A DNA stretch of 64,000 nucleotides, from the NCBI GenBank assembly GCA_027621175.1, contig JAQCCM010000002.1:1-64000 (forward strand), in the 5' to 3' direction. The translations under genes and the position numbers were made by a program. Positions 29,301 through 38,162 of the stretch are shown piece after piece. This stretch comes from Bacteroidota bacterium (GTDB lineage: Bacteria; Bacteroidota; Bacteroidia; Flavobacteriales; Flavobacteriaceae). Below the pieces are notes generated by a model. That model saw nothing but the letters and a program-made list of their open reading frames with translations. It ran no database searches and was not told the DNA's origin. Positions within the stretch are counted from its first letter, which is position 1; every line of letters starts with the position of its first letter.

Positions 29301-30449
29301 TCCTGTTTTGTGAGCAATACGGGCTGTTTGCACCAAACGATTCATCATTTGCCCTTCATTATAGGAATCCGTCCATGAGGCTAATGCATTGTTTTCTAAT
29401 AAACTTACTTTATTCCCCAAATCAGAGGGGTTAAAAGAATCGCTATAATTCGCCAAATACGGTAGTGTTGGCAGAATACCGTAAAAGGTGTTTTCAGTGG
29501 CAAATGTATTACCGTCTAACATTTTTAAATCTCCACGAATCGAAGTATATGTTTCTCTGGTTGGTGAAGGCGAATTTGCTGCCAAATGCGACCATTGATG
29601 TGGTAAAAGTCCTTGTAGTACAGTAGTATACGAACCCTCTTTCACATCTGGAGTTATTTCAAAATCGGTGCGTAACACACTTGTACTTTCGTTGTAATTC
29701 CATGTTACGGTTGTGTTAGAAGGAAATACATAAGCAAACTTTTTGTAGGTGTTGGCTACTTGTAAAGCATTGGTATTGCTTTGCGGAAGCATGGCAACAG
29801 ACCAGTAGTTCTTTCCATTAAGAGAAGATGTATAAATAGCTCCATTTTGTGTCCACGAGCTACCAACAGGAGCATATATCGCATAATCTACTCCTTCTTG
29901 TGCATTTTCTATTACTATCATTTCATTATGAATGGTTGCCGTACCAGCTTTAACTTCTACTTGTGCCACATTAGTACTCCCTTTTGTCAAATAAACAAAT
30001 GGCATTCCGATACCGCTTGTTGCTGAAAAATCACGACCACTCGATGACCACGCCATGGTAACTGTCCAATCTGTATGATCGGAAACAGTAGCACGTGTAC
30101 TGTTCAAGCCTTGAACACCAACATGTAGTGTTTGCTTATCCCCAACAACCCCAAAAGGAACATAGGTAATCCCCAAGCCCGATGCGGTAGTTCCCATGGT
30201 AAATGGATAATTAAAAAGATTACTAACGTGATTGTCTTTAATAAGAAGTGACCACCAATCATTTGTAGGGACAGGTTTATTTAATGCAGCACCAGAAAGT
30301 TGTGGAGAGCCTGCTGGATATCCGTTCCTATTTGCAGAATCAACACCAGGAAATGTATTGGTATAACTACCACTGCCAACAGTAGTTGTTTGAGCAGAAA
30401 TTGCATTTAAGAAGAAGAAAGAGAATGTGATTTTTAAATATGTTCTCAA
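26316..30449 (-). CDS. Multidomain secreted GH81 endo-beta-1,3-glucanase (laminarinase) with T9SS tail
   Basis: A 1,377-residue secreted enzyme. Signal peptide 1-20; GH81 domain about 57-715, with NDWWSLL, NDHHFHWGYFI (437-447) and the catalytic-Glu region GNDQESTSESMQF (509-521). An Ig-like domain follows (about 755-835, KIEFFDKDGLIATD), then a CBM6-type module (about 850-997, GWIEAGEWLEYTVDI), a PKD-like domain (1005-1092), a second Ig-like domain (1098-1187), an unclassified module (1190-1296) and a T9SS type A sorting domain (about 1308-1377, YPNPTSGKF...GLYFVKV). It should degrade laminarin, the algal storage glucan, outside the cell. The start is TTG; no in-frame ATG precedes the signal peptide, so the exact start is uncertain. 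It has no SusC/SusD partners in the window. Confidence 0.92.
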   Translation of the reverse strand: MRTYLKITFSFFFLNAISAQTTTVGSGSYTNTFPGVDSANRNGYPAGSPQLSGAALNKPVPTNDWWSLLIKDNHVSNLFNYPFTMGTTASGLGITYVPFGVVGDKQTLHVGVQGLNSTRATVSDHTDWTVTMAWSSSGRDFSATSGIGMPFVYLTKGSTNVAQVEVKAGTATIHNEMIVIENAQEGVDYAIYAPVGSSWTQNGAIYTSSLNGKNYWSVAMLPQSNTNALQVANTYKKFAYVFPSNTTVTWNYNESTSVLRTDFEITPDVKEGSYTTVLQGLLPHQWSHLAANSPSPTRETYTSIRGDLKMLDGNTFATENTFYGILPTLPYLANYSDSFNPSDLGNKVSLLENNALASWTDSYNEGQMMNRLVQTARIAHKTGDTEARDKMIATVKERLEDWLSYEAGEVAFLFYYNSTWSTLFGYPAGHGQDSNINDHHFHWGYFIHAAAFVEQFEPGWANQWGEMVNKLVNDAASPSRTDDKFPFLRNFSPYAGHAWANGFATFPQGNDQESTSESMQFNSSLIHWGSVTGNDAIRDLGIYLYTTEQTAVEEYWFDMDDDLFPATYTHNNRPLSIASRVWGNSYDSGTFWTADIAAAYGIEMYPIHGGSLYLGHNTTYVQKLWNEIQQNTGILSNEENANLWHDVYWCYAAFIDPDKAIELYDSYPGRGLKFGISDAHTYYWLHNMKAMGTVKTDITANHPIAAAFEQNGQITYVAHNYSNSAITVDFSDGFSLNVPANTMKTNRDVNLLGTISSSFSQAYSGGSVDLSVNASGTGITKIEFFDKDGLIATDTISPYRTTAENLATGIHNFYAKVYNSSGFVVTNTVKVVVGEQKPYLNQPFQIPGTIQAGNYDYFEGGKGQDISYFDSTTGNNGAETGNFRIDEHVDVVSDAEGKTVGWIEAGEWLEYTVDIAQPGYYKMDFRYASNVAAGGPFSLELDGQQVASNITVTSTGDWNNWATKSVTGIPLIKGVHVLRVAITQGGFNLGDMTFTRTSSLDYAPLIANAGANITVEIPASTAQLNGSQSAIPNASSTTYQWTQIYGPTTVTFADNQSLTTAISNLKQGIYKFELSLTESGTIAKDDVYVNVQNGSNSLPSISITSPDNGETFVSGDAIELSATASDFDGTIAKVEFFNGTTKLGEDTTQPYVFSWNNPAVGTYSITAKATDDGGGATTSSPVSITVNQRYQCTFTSTDSGEGQFSKGYNLTFETIGTSVKFTIELLDTDKSGVVAYLRRQTPFNESQMDAQGSKVFTKTVGGFTQGDDISYAVKFAFAGGLSVTKYFQYEVGTSCTLSIDAQKPDFEVMMYPNPTSGKFTISSDDEVYIEVFDVLGKRIMTSHRNEIDLSAYQNGLYFVKVRSVITTKQHILKLIKI

Positions 30450-30801
30450 AATGTAGAAGTTTAATTTGAATTTTTGTCAAATATCGATGAATATTATTGG
30501 CAAAATGGGGGAAAAAACTATACAACATAACTACATACATCAAAATTAAACTGTATCTTAAAAGAAATTTCATTCCAAGCGTTTTTCAATTTATCCTTTA
30601 TCATTTATAGTGCTTGGATCAAGATGATGCGGACAACGTATAATGCATAAGTTCGTTAGAATAAAGAAATCCGTGCATCTCCACTTACCAAAAAAGAACT
30701 TAAAAAAAGTATCCTCTTTATTTAAAAAAATGTTAGAGAACACATGCTAATGAGTGTTTATTTTAAAAAATTATTAGCAAAAACCCCGATACTTTTGAAA
30801 A
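30450..30801. other. Intergenic region between divergent laminarinase and HTH genes
   Basis: 352 bases of AT-rich sequence without a credible gene. It should hold the laminarinase promoter (minus strand) and the promoter of the HTH gene (plus strand, box at 30790-30797). Short ORFs here are not supported. No hairpin, repeat or riboswitch stood out. Confidence 0.6.
30790..30797 (+). promoter_or_regulatory. -7 box of the HTH regulator gene
   Basis: TACTTTTG is a full TAnnTTTG match ending five bases before the ATG at 30802, so the mRNA would be leaderless or nearly so. Confidence 0.6.
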
Positions 30802-31080
30802 ATGGAAATTCATGGCCGAATAAGACAAATTATTGAAGAAAAAGATTTGTCGATATCAAAATTTGAGCGAATTATTGGTGCTGGTCAGAATGCTGTGTCA
30901 ACCTGCCTAAGGAGACATTCAAGCGTGAGTCACGAAGTACTTATTGGTATAGCTAAAAACTTTCCTGAATATAGCTTAGACTGGATTTTCACTGGAAAAA
31001 ACGCCAATAATGAAGCGATCGTAGTTCGAATGAAAGATAAAATCCGTGAATTAGAAAATGAACTAAATAAAATTAAGTAG
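30802..31080 (+). CDS. Small helix-turn-helix transcriptional regulator
   Basis: A 92-residue protein with a cI/Cro-type HTH (about residues 5-66: GRIRQIIEEKDLSISKFERIIGAGQNAVSTCLRR...VLIGIAKNFPEYSLDWIFTG). The ending SLDWIFTG is typical of flavobacterial HTH_3 regulators. A short charged coiled-coil tail (MKDKIRELENELNKIK) may dimerise. Target unknown. It overlaps the 3' end of hisS by eight bases in convergent orientation. Confidence 0.78.
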   Translation: MEIHGRIRQIIEEKDLSISKFERIIGAGQNAVSTCLRRHSSVSHEVLIGIAKNFPEYSLDWIFTGKNANNEAIVVRMKDKIRELENELNKIK

Positions 31081-32443
31081 TCAAAAAGGATGTATCAAAC
31101 GCATCAAGTTTTATTATTTCTGTTGTGCCATCGCCCATATTTTTAATAGATAAGACGCCTTCTTTTTGTTCTTCTTCCCTATAAAACAAGACCCAAGGCG
31201 CATTTGATTGATTCGCAAATTGCATTTGCTTTTTAAGTTTGTGATTGGAGGGATACATCAACACGCGAAGTCCCGCTGCACGGCACTTAGCTATGTATGG
31301 AATTAAATCTTGTACATATCTGTCGCCAAAATGAAGTACAACCACATCTACGGCTTGCTGCAACGTTGTTGGGAACAAATCCAATTCCTCTAACACCATA
31401 CATAAACGGTCTAGGCCAAACGAAATACCTAAACCATGCATGTCTTTAAGTCCAAAAAGTGCCGTTAAATCGTCATAACGTCCACCCGCGCCAATAGAAC
31501 CAATAGCAACCGTTTTGGGCGGGGCAACCTCAAAAATGATTCCTGTATAATAATTAAGTCCACGGGCTAGCGTTAAATCAAAAGTCATATTACTCACATG
31601 CAAAGGCGAAACAAACCGCAATACATCTCGCAAATGCGCAATACCGTCAATCGCTAACGGCTGATCTGATAGTAAAGATTCAAGCGTATCAAGTTGCTCA
31701 TCTATACCTCCTGATAATTCTAATAAAGGGCTAAGCTTTGTAAATGCTTCTTCGTCAAAACCTTTTTGTTTTAATTCGTCAAATACACCCGCTGCGCCAA
31801 TTTTATCCAGCTTATCCAATGCCACAGTAAAATCGATTATGCGATCTGGTGCTCCCAAATACGTTGCAATGCCAGACAAAATACTCCTGTGGTTGATACG
31901 AATTGTAGCGCCTTTTAAATGAAGTGAATGGAAAACAGCATCGAATAATTGGATACATTCAGCTTCTAAAACTGGACTTACGGCACCCACAACATCCGCA
32001 TCGCATTGGGTGAATTCCTGAAAACGACCGCGTTGTGGCCTATCAGCGCGCCAAACCGATTGCACTTGATATCGCTTAAAAGGAAAAGAAAGTTCGTTTT
32101 GATGCTGTACCACAAATCGTGCAAAAGGAACAGTCAAATCGTAACGTAATGCCTTTTCGGAAATAGACTGCGTAAAACGTCCAAGCTTATTTTCTTCCAA
32201 CGCAGCAATATCTGCTTTTTTTACCTTTTCCCCTGAATTCAACACATGGAACATTAAGCGATCGCCTTCCTCCCCATACTTCCCTAATAGCGAAGCTGAT
32301 TTTTCCATCGACGGCGTTTCGATGGGTAGAAAACCATAGCGTTCAAAATGGGTTCTGATGGTGTTAATCACGTATGACCTTCGCGCTACATCTAAGGGTA
32401 GAAAATCGCGGGTGCCTTTTGGAATACTCGGTTTTTGTGCCAT
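31073..32443 (-). CDS. hisS: Histidyl-tRNA synthetase
   Basis: A class II synthetase. PKGTRDFLP opens the protein, motif 2 is WRADRPQRGRFQEFTQCDADVVG, the histidine-binding ARGLNYYTGIIFE is present, and motif 3 (GISFGLDRL) follows. A C-terminal anticodon-binding domain (about 360-456) closes it. At 456 residues it is full length. It stands alone on the minus strand between the ribosomal-protein terminator and the HTH gene. Confidence 0.95.
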   Translation of the reverse strand: MAQKPSIPKGTRDFLPLDVARRSYVINTIRTHFERYGFLPIETPSMEKSASLLGKYGEEGDRLMFHVLNSGEKVKKADIAALEENKLGRFTQSISEKALRYDLTVPFARFVVQHQNELSFPFKRYQVQSVWRADRPQRGRFQEFTQCDADVVGAVSPVLEAECIQLFDAVFHSLHLKGATIRINHRSILSGIATYLGAPDRIIDFTVALDKLDKIGAAGVFDELKQKGFDEEAFTKLSPLLELSGGIDEQLDTLESLLSDQPLAIDGIAHLRDVLRFVSPLHVSNMTFDLTLARGLNYYTGIIFEVAPPKTVAIGSIGAGGRYDDLTALFGLKDMHGLGISFGLDRLCMVLEELDLFPTTLQQAVDVVVLHFGDRYVQDLIPYIAKCRAAGLRVLMYPSNHKLKKQMQFANQSNAPWVLFYREEEQKEGVLSIKNMGDGTTEIIKLDAFDTSFLTT

Positions 32444-32481
32444 GACAACAATTTATACAAATATCTGCTTTTAACGAAAAA

Positions 32482-32500
32482 AAGCCGCAAAAAGCGGCTT
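32482..32500 (-). terminator. Terminator of the rpsF-rpsR-rplI operon
   Basis: AAGCCGC (32482-32488) pairs with GCGGCTT (32494-32500) around AAAAA. On the minus strand the stem is followed by seven T residues. It ends the operon just after the L9 stop at 32523. Confidence 0.85.
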
Positions 32501-32522
32501 TATGTTTTATAAAAAAGCAAGA

Positions 32523-32981
32523 TTATGCCTTTTCTTTCGCTTTCGTAACTTCAAATGCTACATCAACAAATACCTCACGATGCAAACGAACAGAAGCCGT
32601 ATGATTGCCTAAGGTTTTCACAGAACCTCCTGATAATTTGATAGCCTTACGCTCAACAGACTGACCCGCCTTTGAAAGTGCGCTTTCTATGTCTATTGTC
32701 CCAACAGATCCAAATAGTTTGTTTCCAGCACCTGCTTTGGCTTCAATTTTCAGTTCCAATTTGGCTAATTCTTTAGCTCGTTTTTGTGCGTCTTCAATGA
32801 GCTTTTGCTCTTTAAAGGCACGTTGCTTTAAATTCTCAGCCAATACTTTTCTGGCAGAAGAAGTAGCTAAAATAGCTAAGCCTTGTGGAATCAAAAAATT
32901 ACGCCCGTAGCCGTTTTTTACTGTTACGATATCGTCTTTAAACCCTAGGTTCTCAACGTCTTGTTTTAAAATAAGTTCCAT
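32523..32981 (-). CDS. rplI: 50S ribosomal protein L9
   Basis: A 152-residue ribosomal protein. MELILKQDVENLGFKDDIVTVKNGYGRNFLIPQGLA is the diagnostic N-terminal RNA-binding domain, followed by a long helix (LIEDAQKRAKELAKLELKIEA) and the C-terminal domain. The third gene of the rpsF-rpsR-rplI operon, six bases after rpsR. Confidence 0.96.
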   Translation of the reverse strand: MELILKQDVENLGFKDDIVTVKNGYGRNFLIPQGLAILATSSARKVLAENLKQRAFKEQKLIEDAQKRAKELAKLELKIEAKAGAGNKLFGSVGTIDIESALSKAGQSVERKAIKLSGGSVKTLGNHTASVRLHREVFVDVAFEVTKAKEKA

Positions 32982-32986
32982 GGCAA

Positions 32987-33280
32987 TTATTTTAGCATGT
33001 CAGCAACATAAGGCATTAGCGCCAAGTGACGCGCACGCTTAATCGAAACCGATAATTTACGTTGATATTTAAGTGATGTTCCTGTTAAACGACGTGGTAA
33101 AATCTTCCCTTGCTCGTTAACGAATTTTAATAAATAGTCTGCGTCCTTGTAATCAATATACTTGATGCCAGCCTTTTTGAAACGACAATACTTTTTGGCT
33201 TTTGAAGTTTCAATATCTAAGGGGGTCAAATACCTGATTTCCCCTTGCTTTCCGCCTTTACTTTCTTGTTCAATTGACAT
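32987..33280 (-). CDS. rpsR: 30S ribosomal protein S18
   Basis: A 97-residue protein. [45 protein letters not shown] is the S18 core and binds next to S6 on the 30S platform. An N-terminal extension of about 20 residues ([20 protein letters not shown]) is usual in the phylum. Four bases separate it from rpsF. Confidence 0.96.
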   Translation of the reverse strand: MSIEQESKGGKQGEIRYLTPLDIETSKAKKYCRFKKAGIKYIDYKDADYLLKFVNEQGKILPRRLTGTSLKYQRKLSVSIKRARHLALMPYVADMLK

Positions 33281-33283
33281 AAT

Positions 33284-33622
33284 CTATGCTTTTTCAGTTA
33301 AACGATCTCTTCTCTTAACAGCCCAAGCCTCTGCATGCTTGTCTAATTTTACCGTAAGGTAGCGCATGATGCGCTCATCGCGACGGAATTCAACTTCAAA
33401 TGGATCAATGGCTTCGCCATCAACTTTGAAATCTAACAAGTGGTAAAAGCCACTTTTTTTGTTCTGAATTGGATAGGCAAACTTTTTCAAGCCCCAGTCC
33501 TCTTTGGCGATTATCTCGCCACCGCGAGACGTAATAAACGTCTCATACTTTTCTACTGCTTCCTTTACCTGATCTTCAGATAAAACGGGATTCAATATGA
33601 AAACAGTTTCGTAATGGTTCAT
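33284..33622 (-). CDS. rpsF: 30S ribosomal protein S6
   Basis: A 112-residue protein: MNHYETVFILNPVLSEDQVKEAVEKY at the start, GLKKFAYPIQNKKSGFYHLLDF in the middle and ERIMRYLTVKL near the end, all S6 landmarks. First gene of the operon. A near-consensus box TATTTTCG (33645-33652, minus strand) lies 22 bases before the ATG, leaving too short a leader for an S6:S18 regulatory RNA. Confidence 0.96.
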   Translation of the reverse strand: MNHYETVFILNPVLSEDQVKEAVEKYETFITSRGGEIIAKEDWGLKKFAYPIQNKKSGFYHLLDFKVDGEAIDPFEVEFRRDERIMRYLTVKLDKHAEAWAVKRRDRLTEKA

Positions 33623-33688
33623 AAATTATTTTTTAATTGGACCGCGAAAATACGGATTTTATTGGGTTGTACAAACCTGTTTCTATAA

Positions 33689-36124
33689 TTATTGTGGGTC
33701 AACATCTACGGCAACCTTAACTTGTCTAAACGCACCTACTTGCGCAAAACTATGCAGCAGTGCACCTAAACGGGATTTGGCAGCCGATTGCGAAGCGTCA
33801 AGAGGAAGTTTAATAAGCGTATGTAAAATATAATAATTACGCTGTCTTGCTACCAAGGGCGGAACAGGTCCTAGTACAGATGAAAACCGTTCTTGTAAGC
33901 CTTGTTTGAGCCAGTTACCCGCATCAATAAGGGATGACATATTTTTATGACGTAACTCGATTCGGATAATACGCGAAAAAGGCGGGTAAGCAAATTGTTC
34001 TCGCTGTTGAATTTGTTGCTCAAAAAAAGAAGTATAATCGTACTCTTGCACGAATTTTAATACCGGATGACTTGGAAGAAATGTTTGTATTAAAACCTTG
34101 CTGTTATCTCCAAATCTCCCTGCACGACCAGCTACTTGGGTGAGCACTTGAAATGCACGTTCGTGTGCTCTGAAATCTGGGAAGTGCAAAAAATTATCAG
34201 CTGACAATACACCTACTAGAGTAACGTGTTCAAAATCCAACCCCTTGGTCACCATTTGCGTACCGATCAAAATATCAATTTTACGCTGAGCAAAAGCTGA
34301 GATTAATTTCTGGTGGGCGTGTTTTTTTCGGGTAGTATCTAAATCCATTCGTGCTACATGTGCCGAAGGGAATAGTTGCTGTATTTCTTCTTCCAATTGT
34401 TGCGTTCCTAATCCATGCGTTTGCGGCGAAACGGTTCCACATGCCACACAAGCAGCAGCATATTGCTCCATAAAACCACAATAATGACAGCGCAACTCGT
34501 TACTCACTTGGTGATAGGTAAGACTCACATCACAACTTGGACACTGCGGTACGTGAGCGCACTGACTGCATTCAACAAACGAAGCATATCCACGTCTGTT
34601 TTGAAACAACAGCACCTGTTTTTTTGCCAATAATGTTTCTTCAATTGCTTGTGCCAGTGATTGTGCCAAATGTCCTTTCATCTGTTTTTTTCGATAGGCT
34701 TCTGCCAAATCTATAAAATGAATCTCAGGCATTTGCGCATCATGATAGCGTTCTGTGAGCGACACCAAACCATATTTTCCCGTAGAAGCGTGTCGATAGG
34801 TTTCTATGCTGGGAGTCGCTGTGCCCAACAACACTTTAGCCTGATGCAGATGCGCCAAAACCATGGCAGCATCTCTAGCGTGATATCGGGGAGCTGCGTC
34901 GTATTGTTTGTAAGAGGTTTCGTGTGACTCGTCCACAATAACCAATCCCAATTTCTGAAAGGGCAACAAAACCGCTGAGCGCGCACCTAAAATTAATCTT
35001 GTATCTGGGCTGTTTTTATTGATTTTTGCCCAAGTTTCAGCGCGTTCCTGTGGACTATATTTGGAGTGGTATACCGACAAGTACTGCCCAAAAAACATAT
35101 ACAGGCGCTGCATGAGTTGCGTGGTCAAACTGATTTCTGGCACCAAAAACAACACCTGTTTTCCTAGACTTAGTTGCTTTGCTATAAGCTGCATATACAC
35201 TTCCGTTTTTCCAGATCCCGTAACGCCGTGCAGCAATGTAATGTCTCTTGTATTCCAATGACTTTCAATAGAAATTATAGCCTTTTGCTGTGAGGGCGAC
35301 AATGGAAGAAGTGGGTCATCAGATGTGGTTTTGGCAGGCAAACGATCTACTACTCGCTTTTGTTTTACCAGAATCTCGTGCTTTATTAATGTGCTTAAAG
35401 AAGATGAACTAACCGATTTAAGCTTGGAAAACTCAGAAAAAACCACTGTGTCTTTCTGTTGTAAAAAAGTGAGTAGTGTTTTGTATTGCTTTGGTTTAGA
35501 AGCCAAATCTTCTAAAATTTGCTTCAGCGCATTATCGTTTTGAAGGCGTGGATGCAACAATACTTCTGTCTGCGTTTTGGGTTGGTACTTTGCATAAACC
35601 TCTTCTTTTAAAACCGCGTAATTTGCTTCAACCAATTCGTTCAAAACCGAAAAAGGATTTTTTGTTCCGACAAGCTGCTGTACTTGCGACAAAGAAACCG
35701 CACTATTTGGCACAACTTGCTGCAATAATTTCAACGCGTTTTTAGAAAGTGTTGGCAAAAGGCTTTCCCATTCTTGAATGATCATTTCGGTTTCGCTTTC
35801 TAACAACATCACAGAAGGCAATGCCGTACGAACGACCAATCCCAAAGGCGCTTGATAGTACGAAGCTATCCATGATAAAAACGAAAGCTGTACAGACGAA
35901 AGCACAGGACTCGTGTCAATAATACTGTCTATTTGTTTTGGCTTGTAGGCTATTGGTGCATCTCCATGTACCTTAAAAACAATAGCCGTATGCATTTTTC
36001 TTTTCCCAAAAGGAACAACCACACGCATTCCTGGCTGAAGCACTTCAGCTTCGGCTGGCGTTATGACATAGGTAAAAGTTTCCTTTATTGGCAAGGGAAG
36101 GATTACATCTAAAAAAAACGACAT
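33689..36124 (-). CDS. priA: Primosomal protein N' (PriA helicase)
   Basis: A superfamily 2 DNA helicase that restarts stalled replication forks. The N-terminal 3'-end-binding domain (about 1-105) is followed by Walker A HGVTGSGKTEVYM, a DESH box (VIVDESHETSYKQ), the zinc-binding Cys cluster (ECSQCAHVPQCPSCD, CHYCG, CVACG), GTQMVTKGLDF and QVAGRAGRF. All 811 residues form one intact ORF. The ATG at 36124 overlaps the stop of the upstream BrkB-like gene by one base. Confidence 0.95.
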   Translation of the reverse strand: MSFFLDVILPLPIKETFTYVITPAEAEVLQPGMRVVVPFGKRKMHTAIVFKVHGDAPIAYKPKQIDSIIDTSPVLSSVQLSFLSWIASYYQAPLGLVVRTALPSVMLLESETEMIIQEWESLLPTLSKNALKLLQQVVPNSAVSLSQVQQLVGTKNPFSVLNELVEANYAVLKEEVYAKYQPKTQTEVLLHPRLQNDNALKQILEDLASKPKQYKTLLTFLQQKDTVVFSEFSKLKSVSSSSLSTLIKHEILVKQKRVVDRLPAKTTSDDPLLPLSPSQQKAIISIESHWNTRDITLLHGVTGSGKTEVYMQLIAKQLSLGKQVLFLVPEISLTTQLMQRLYMFFGQYLSVYHSKYSPQERAETWAKINKNSPDTRLILGARSAVLLPFQKLGLVIVDESHETSYKQYDAAPRYHARDAAMVLAHLHQAKVLLGTATPSIETYRHASTGKYGLVSLTERYHDAQMPEIHFIDLAEAYRKKQMKGHLAQSLAQAIEETLLAKKQVLLFQNRRGYASFVECSQCAHVPQCPSCDVSLTYHQVSNELRCHYCGFMEQYAAACVACGTVSPQTHGLGTQQLEEEIQQLFPSAHVARMDLDTTRKKHAHQKLISAFAQRKIDILIGTQMVTKGLDFEHVTLVGVLSADNFLHFPDFRAHERAFQVLTQVAGRAGRFGDNSKVLIQTFLPSHPVLKFVQEYDYTSFFEQQIQQREQFAYPPFSRIIRIELRHKNMSSLIDAGNWLKQGLQERFSSVLGPVPPLVARQRNYYILHTLIKLPLDASQSAAKSRLGALLHSFAQVGAFRQVKVAVDVDPQ

Positions 36125-36996
36125 TAGCGTGACTGTTTTAGTTTAGCAATAGACGCGTTGAGTTCAAAGCCCAACAACAAGACAATCGCATTTAACCAAA
36201 TATAAAGCATCAGAATAAGTATCGCACCAATAGAGCCATAGAGTTGGTTGTATTGAGCAAAATTATCTAGATAAACCCCAAAACCAAACGAGGTTAATGC
36301 AAACAAAAAAGTAGTTGCCAGCGCACCTGCAGAAAAGAAACTAGAAAAGCCACGATGTGTGCCAAAATAAAAAAGAATAGAACTCACCAAATAAGCCATT
36401 CCAAAGAAAAAAAGCAACCGAATCAATGGGTTTAACTCAAATCCAAAATCGAAAATTTTGGCTACCCAAAGCTCAAAAAACAGATATCCTGAAATGGAAA
36501 TTAAAAAAATTAACCCCAACAAAACGCCTACCCCAACAGCGTAAACATATTGTTTAATAAAATGCCTACTTAAGCTCACATGAATGGATTCGCTAAAACC
36601 ACCAAAAATGGCGTTTACACCATTACCCATAAAAAAAATAGAAAGCAAAAAAGTAGATGATAGTAAACCACCCCTTGGCTTAGACTGAATATCATAGAGC
36701 ACGCCATTCAAAAAATCTTGAGCCTCTGTAGGGGCTACAGATAAGAAAAAAGAGGAAAAGGTGTCTTCGATATTGGCAACTGGAAAAAATGGAATTAGGT
36801 TTAAAACAAAAATTAAAAAGGGAAACATTGCCATAAAAAAACTAAAGGCAATACTGCTTGCCCTAGTAGCCAGTGTTCCTTTTATAATGCCCAAAAAATA
36901 CAGCTCAATAATTTGATAAAGAGAAATAGCACCTGAATCGCCAAAGCGAATGCGGTGCATCCAGCCTGTAATATGCTGCATGACTTTTTCAACCAT
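36124..36996 (-). CDS. YihY/BrkB family membrane protein
   Basis: A 290-residue inner-membrane protein with about six hydrophobic segments. Family landmarks include TLATRASSIAFSFFMAMFPFLIFVLNLIPFF and YGSIGAILILMLYIWLNAIVLLLGFELNASIA near the C-terminus. BrkB/YihY proteins are of uncertain function, though some have been proposed to act in lipid or ion transport. It overlaps priA by one base. Confidence 0.85.
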   Translation of the reverse strand: MVEKVMQHITGWMHRIRFGDSGAISLYQIIELYFLGIIKGTLATRASSIAFSFFMAMFPFLIFVLNLIPFFPVANIEDTFSSFFLSVAPTEAQDFLNGVLYDIQSKPRGGLLSSTFLLSIFFMGNGVNAIFGGFSESIHVSLSRHFIKQYVYAVGVGVLLGLIFLISISGYLFFELWVAKIFDFGFELNPLIRLLFFFGMAYLVSSILFYFGTHRGFSSFFSAGALATTFLFALTSFGFGVYLDNFAQYNQLYGSIGAILILMLYIWLNAIVLLLGFELNASIAKLKQSR

Positions 36997-37049
36997 TGGG
37001 CTAAGTTAACTATTAAAATGGAGGCTTCCATGAGAATTAATACCTTAGC

Positions 37050-37526
37050 ATGGTGAAAATTCAAGTCATCTGTATGGGCAAAACCAATCATGCTGCTTTA
37101 CGCAGTTGGTTACCCGAATATCAAAAACGCCTTGCGCATTACGTCAGGTTTGAATGGGTGGAGCTACCCGAACTTAAAAACACCAAAAATTTAAGAGAAG
37201 CTGTACAAAAAGAAGAAGAGGGCAAACGCTTACTGAAACAATTAAATTCGCAAGACACCTTAGTGCTTTTTGATGAAAATGGAAGTCAACACACGTCTAA
37301 GGGCTTTGCAGACTTTCTACAAAAGCGCATGAACGCAGGAACTAAAAATTTGGTTTTCGTCATTGGTGGTCCCTATGGTTTTTCAGCAGAAGTATATCAA
37401 AGAGCGCAATATAAAGTATCCCTTTCCAAAATGACTTTTTCGCACCAAATGGTACGTGTTTTTGTAACAGAACAACTCTATCGTGCCTTTTCCATTTTAA
37501 ATAACGAACCCTATCATCACGAATGA
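37050..37526 (+). CDS. rlmH: 23S rRNA (pseudouridine1915-N3)-methyltransferase
   Basis: A SPOUT-class SAM methyltransferase that modifies pseudouridine 1915 in helix 69. VKIQVICMGK at the start, LVFVIGGPYGFSAEVYQRA with the SAM-binding knot, and KMTFSHQMVRVFVTEQLYRAFSIL near the end. The 158 residues are full length. Its end overlaps the start of the next gene by four bases. Confidence 0.94.
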   Translation: MVKIQVICMGKTNHAALRSWLPEYQKRLAHYVRFEWVELPELKNTKNLREAVQKEEEGKRLLKQLNSQDTLVLFDENGSQHTSKGFADFLQKRMNAGTKNLVFVIGGPYGFSAEVYQRAQYKVSLSKMTFSHQMVRVFVTEQLYRAFSILNNEPYHHE

Positions 37527-38101
37527 AAAAACTCATTTTTGCCACACACAATCAAAATAAAGTACAAGAAGTTAACGCCGTTTTTGACAACTATTCGATC
37601 CAAAGTTTAGCCGATTTAAATTATCATCAAGAGATTGAAGAAACCGAAAATACCTTTGTGGGTAATGCCTTACTAAAGGCAAGACATGTTTTTGAGGTAT
37701 TCAAAACACCTGTTTTTTCTGACGATAGCGGGTTGGAAGTTGCTGCACTTGACGGCGCACCAGGTGTATATTCGGCGTGCTATGCAGGAGAAGAAAAAAA
37801 CCACGCCAAAAACAATGGTAAATTGTTAGATGCGTTGACGAACGAGTCTAATAGAGTTGCGCAATTTAAAACCGTGATTGCTTACAAAGATGCCACAACC
37901 GAAGTGACATTTGAGGGCATTGTCAAAGGATGTATTGCCAAACAAATAAGTGGGTCTGGTGGTTTTGGATATGACCCGCTTTTTATTCCAGATGGGTACA
38001 ACAAAACTTTTGGAGAACTACCAAGCGTAGTAAAATTACGTTTAAGTCATCGCAGTCGCGCTATTGCAATGCTGCATGATTATTTAAAATCCATAACATA
38101 A
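37523..38101 (+). CDS. rdgB: Non-canonical purine NTP pyrophosphatase (RdgB/HAM1)
   Basis: Removes dITP, ITP and XTP from the nucleotide pool. FATHNQNKVQEV at the start, EETENTFVGNALLKA, the metal/base block FSDDSGLEVAALDGAPGVYSA, and GFGYDPLFIP with ELPSVVKLRLSHRSRA near the end. Length 192 residues. Translationally coupled to rlmH through a four-base overlap. Confidence 0.94.
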   Translation: MKKLIFATHNQNKVQEVNAVFDNYSIQSLADLNYHQEIEETENTFVGNALLKARHVFEVFKTPVFSDDSGLEVAALDGAPGVYSACYAGEEKNHAKNNGKLLDALTNESNRVAQFKTVIAYKDATTEVTFEGIVKGCIAKQISGSGGFGYDPLFIPDGYNKTFGELPSVVKLRLSHRSRAIAMLHDYLKSIT

Positions 38102-38162
38102 TGTTAATTTTAGGGCAAAAGATTGTAGACAAAAATGGAATGCACGTAGTTTGTAGTATAAT

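Noticed and set aside
33623-33690. A possible S6:S18-binding leader RNA before rpsF
   Set aside because: The -7 box leaves only a short leader, and no paired stem with the CCG bulge is visible.
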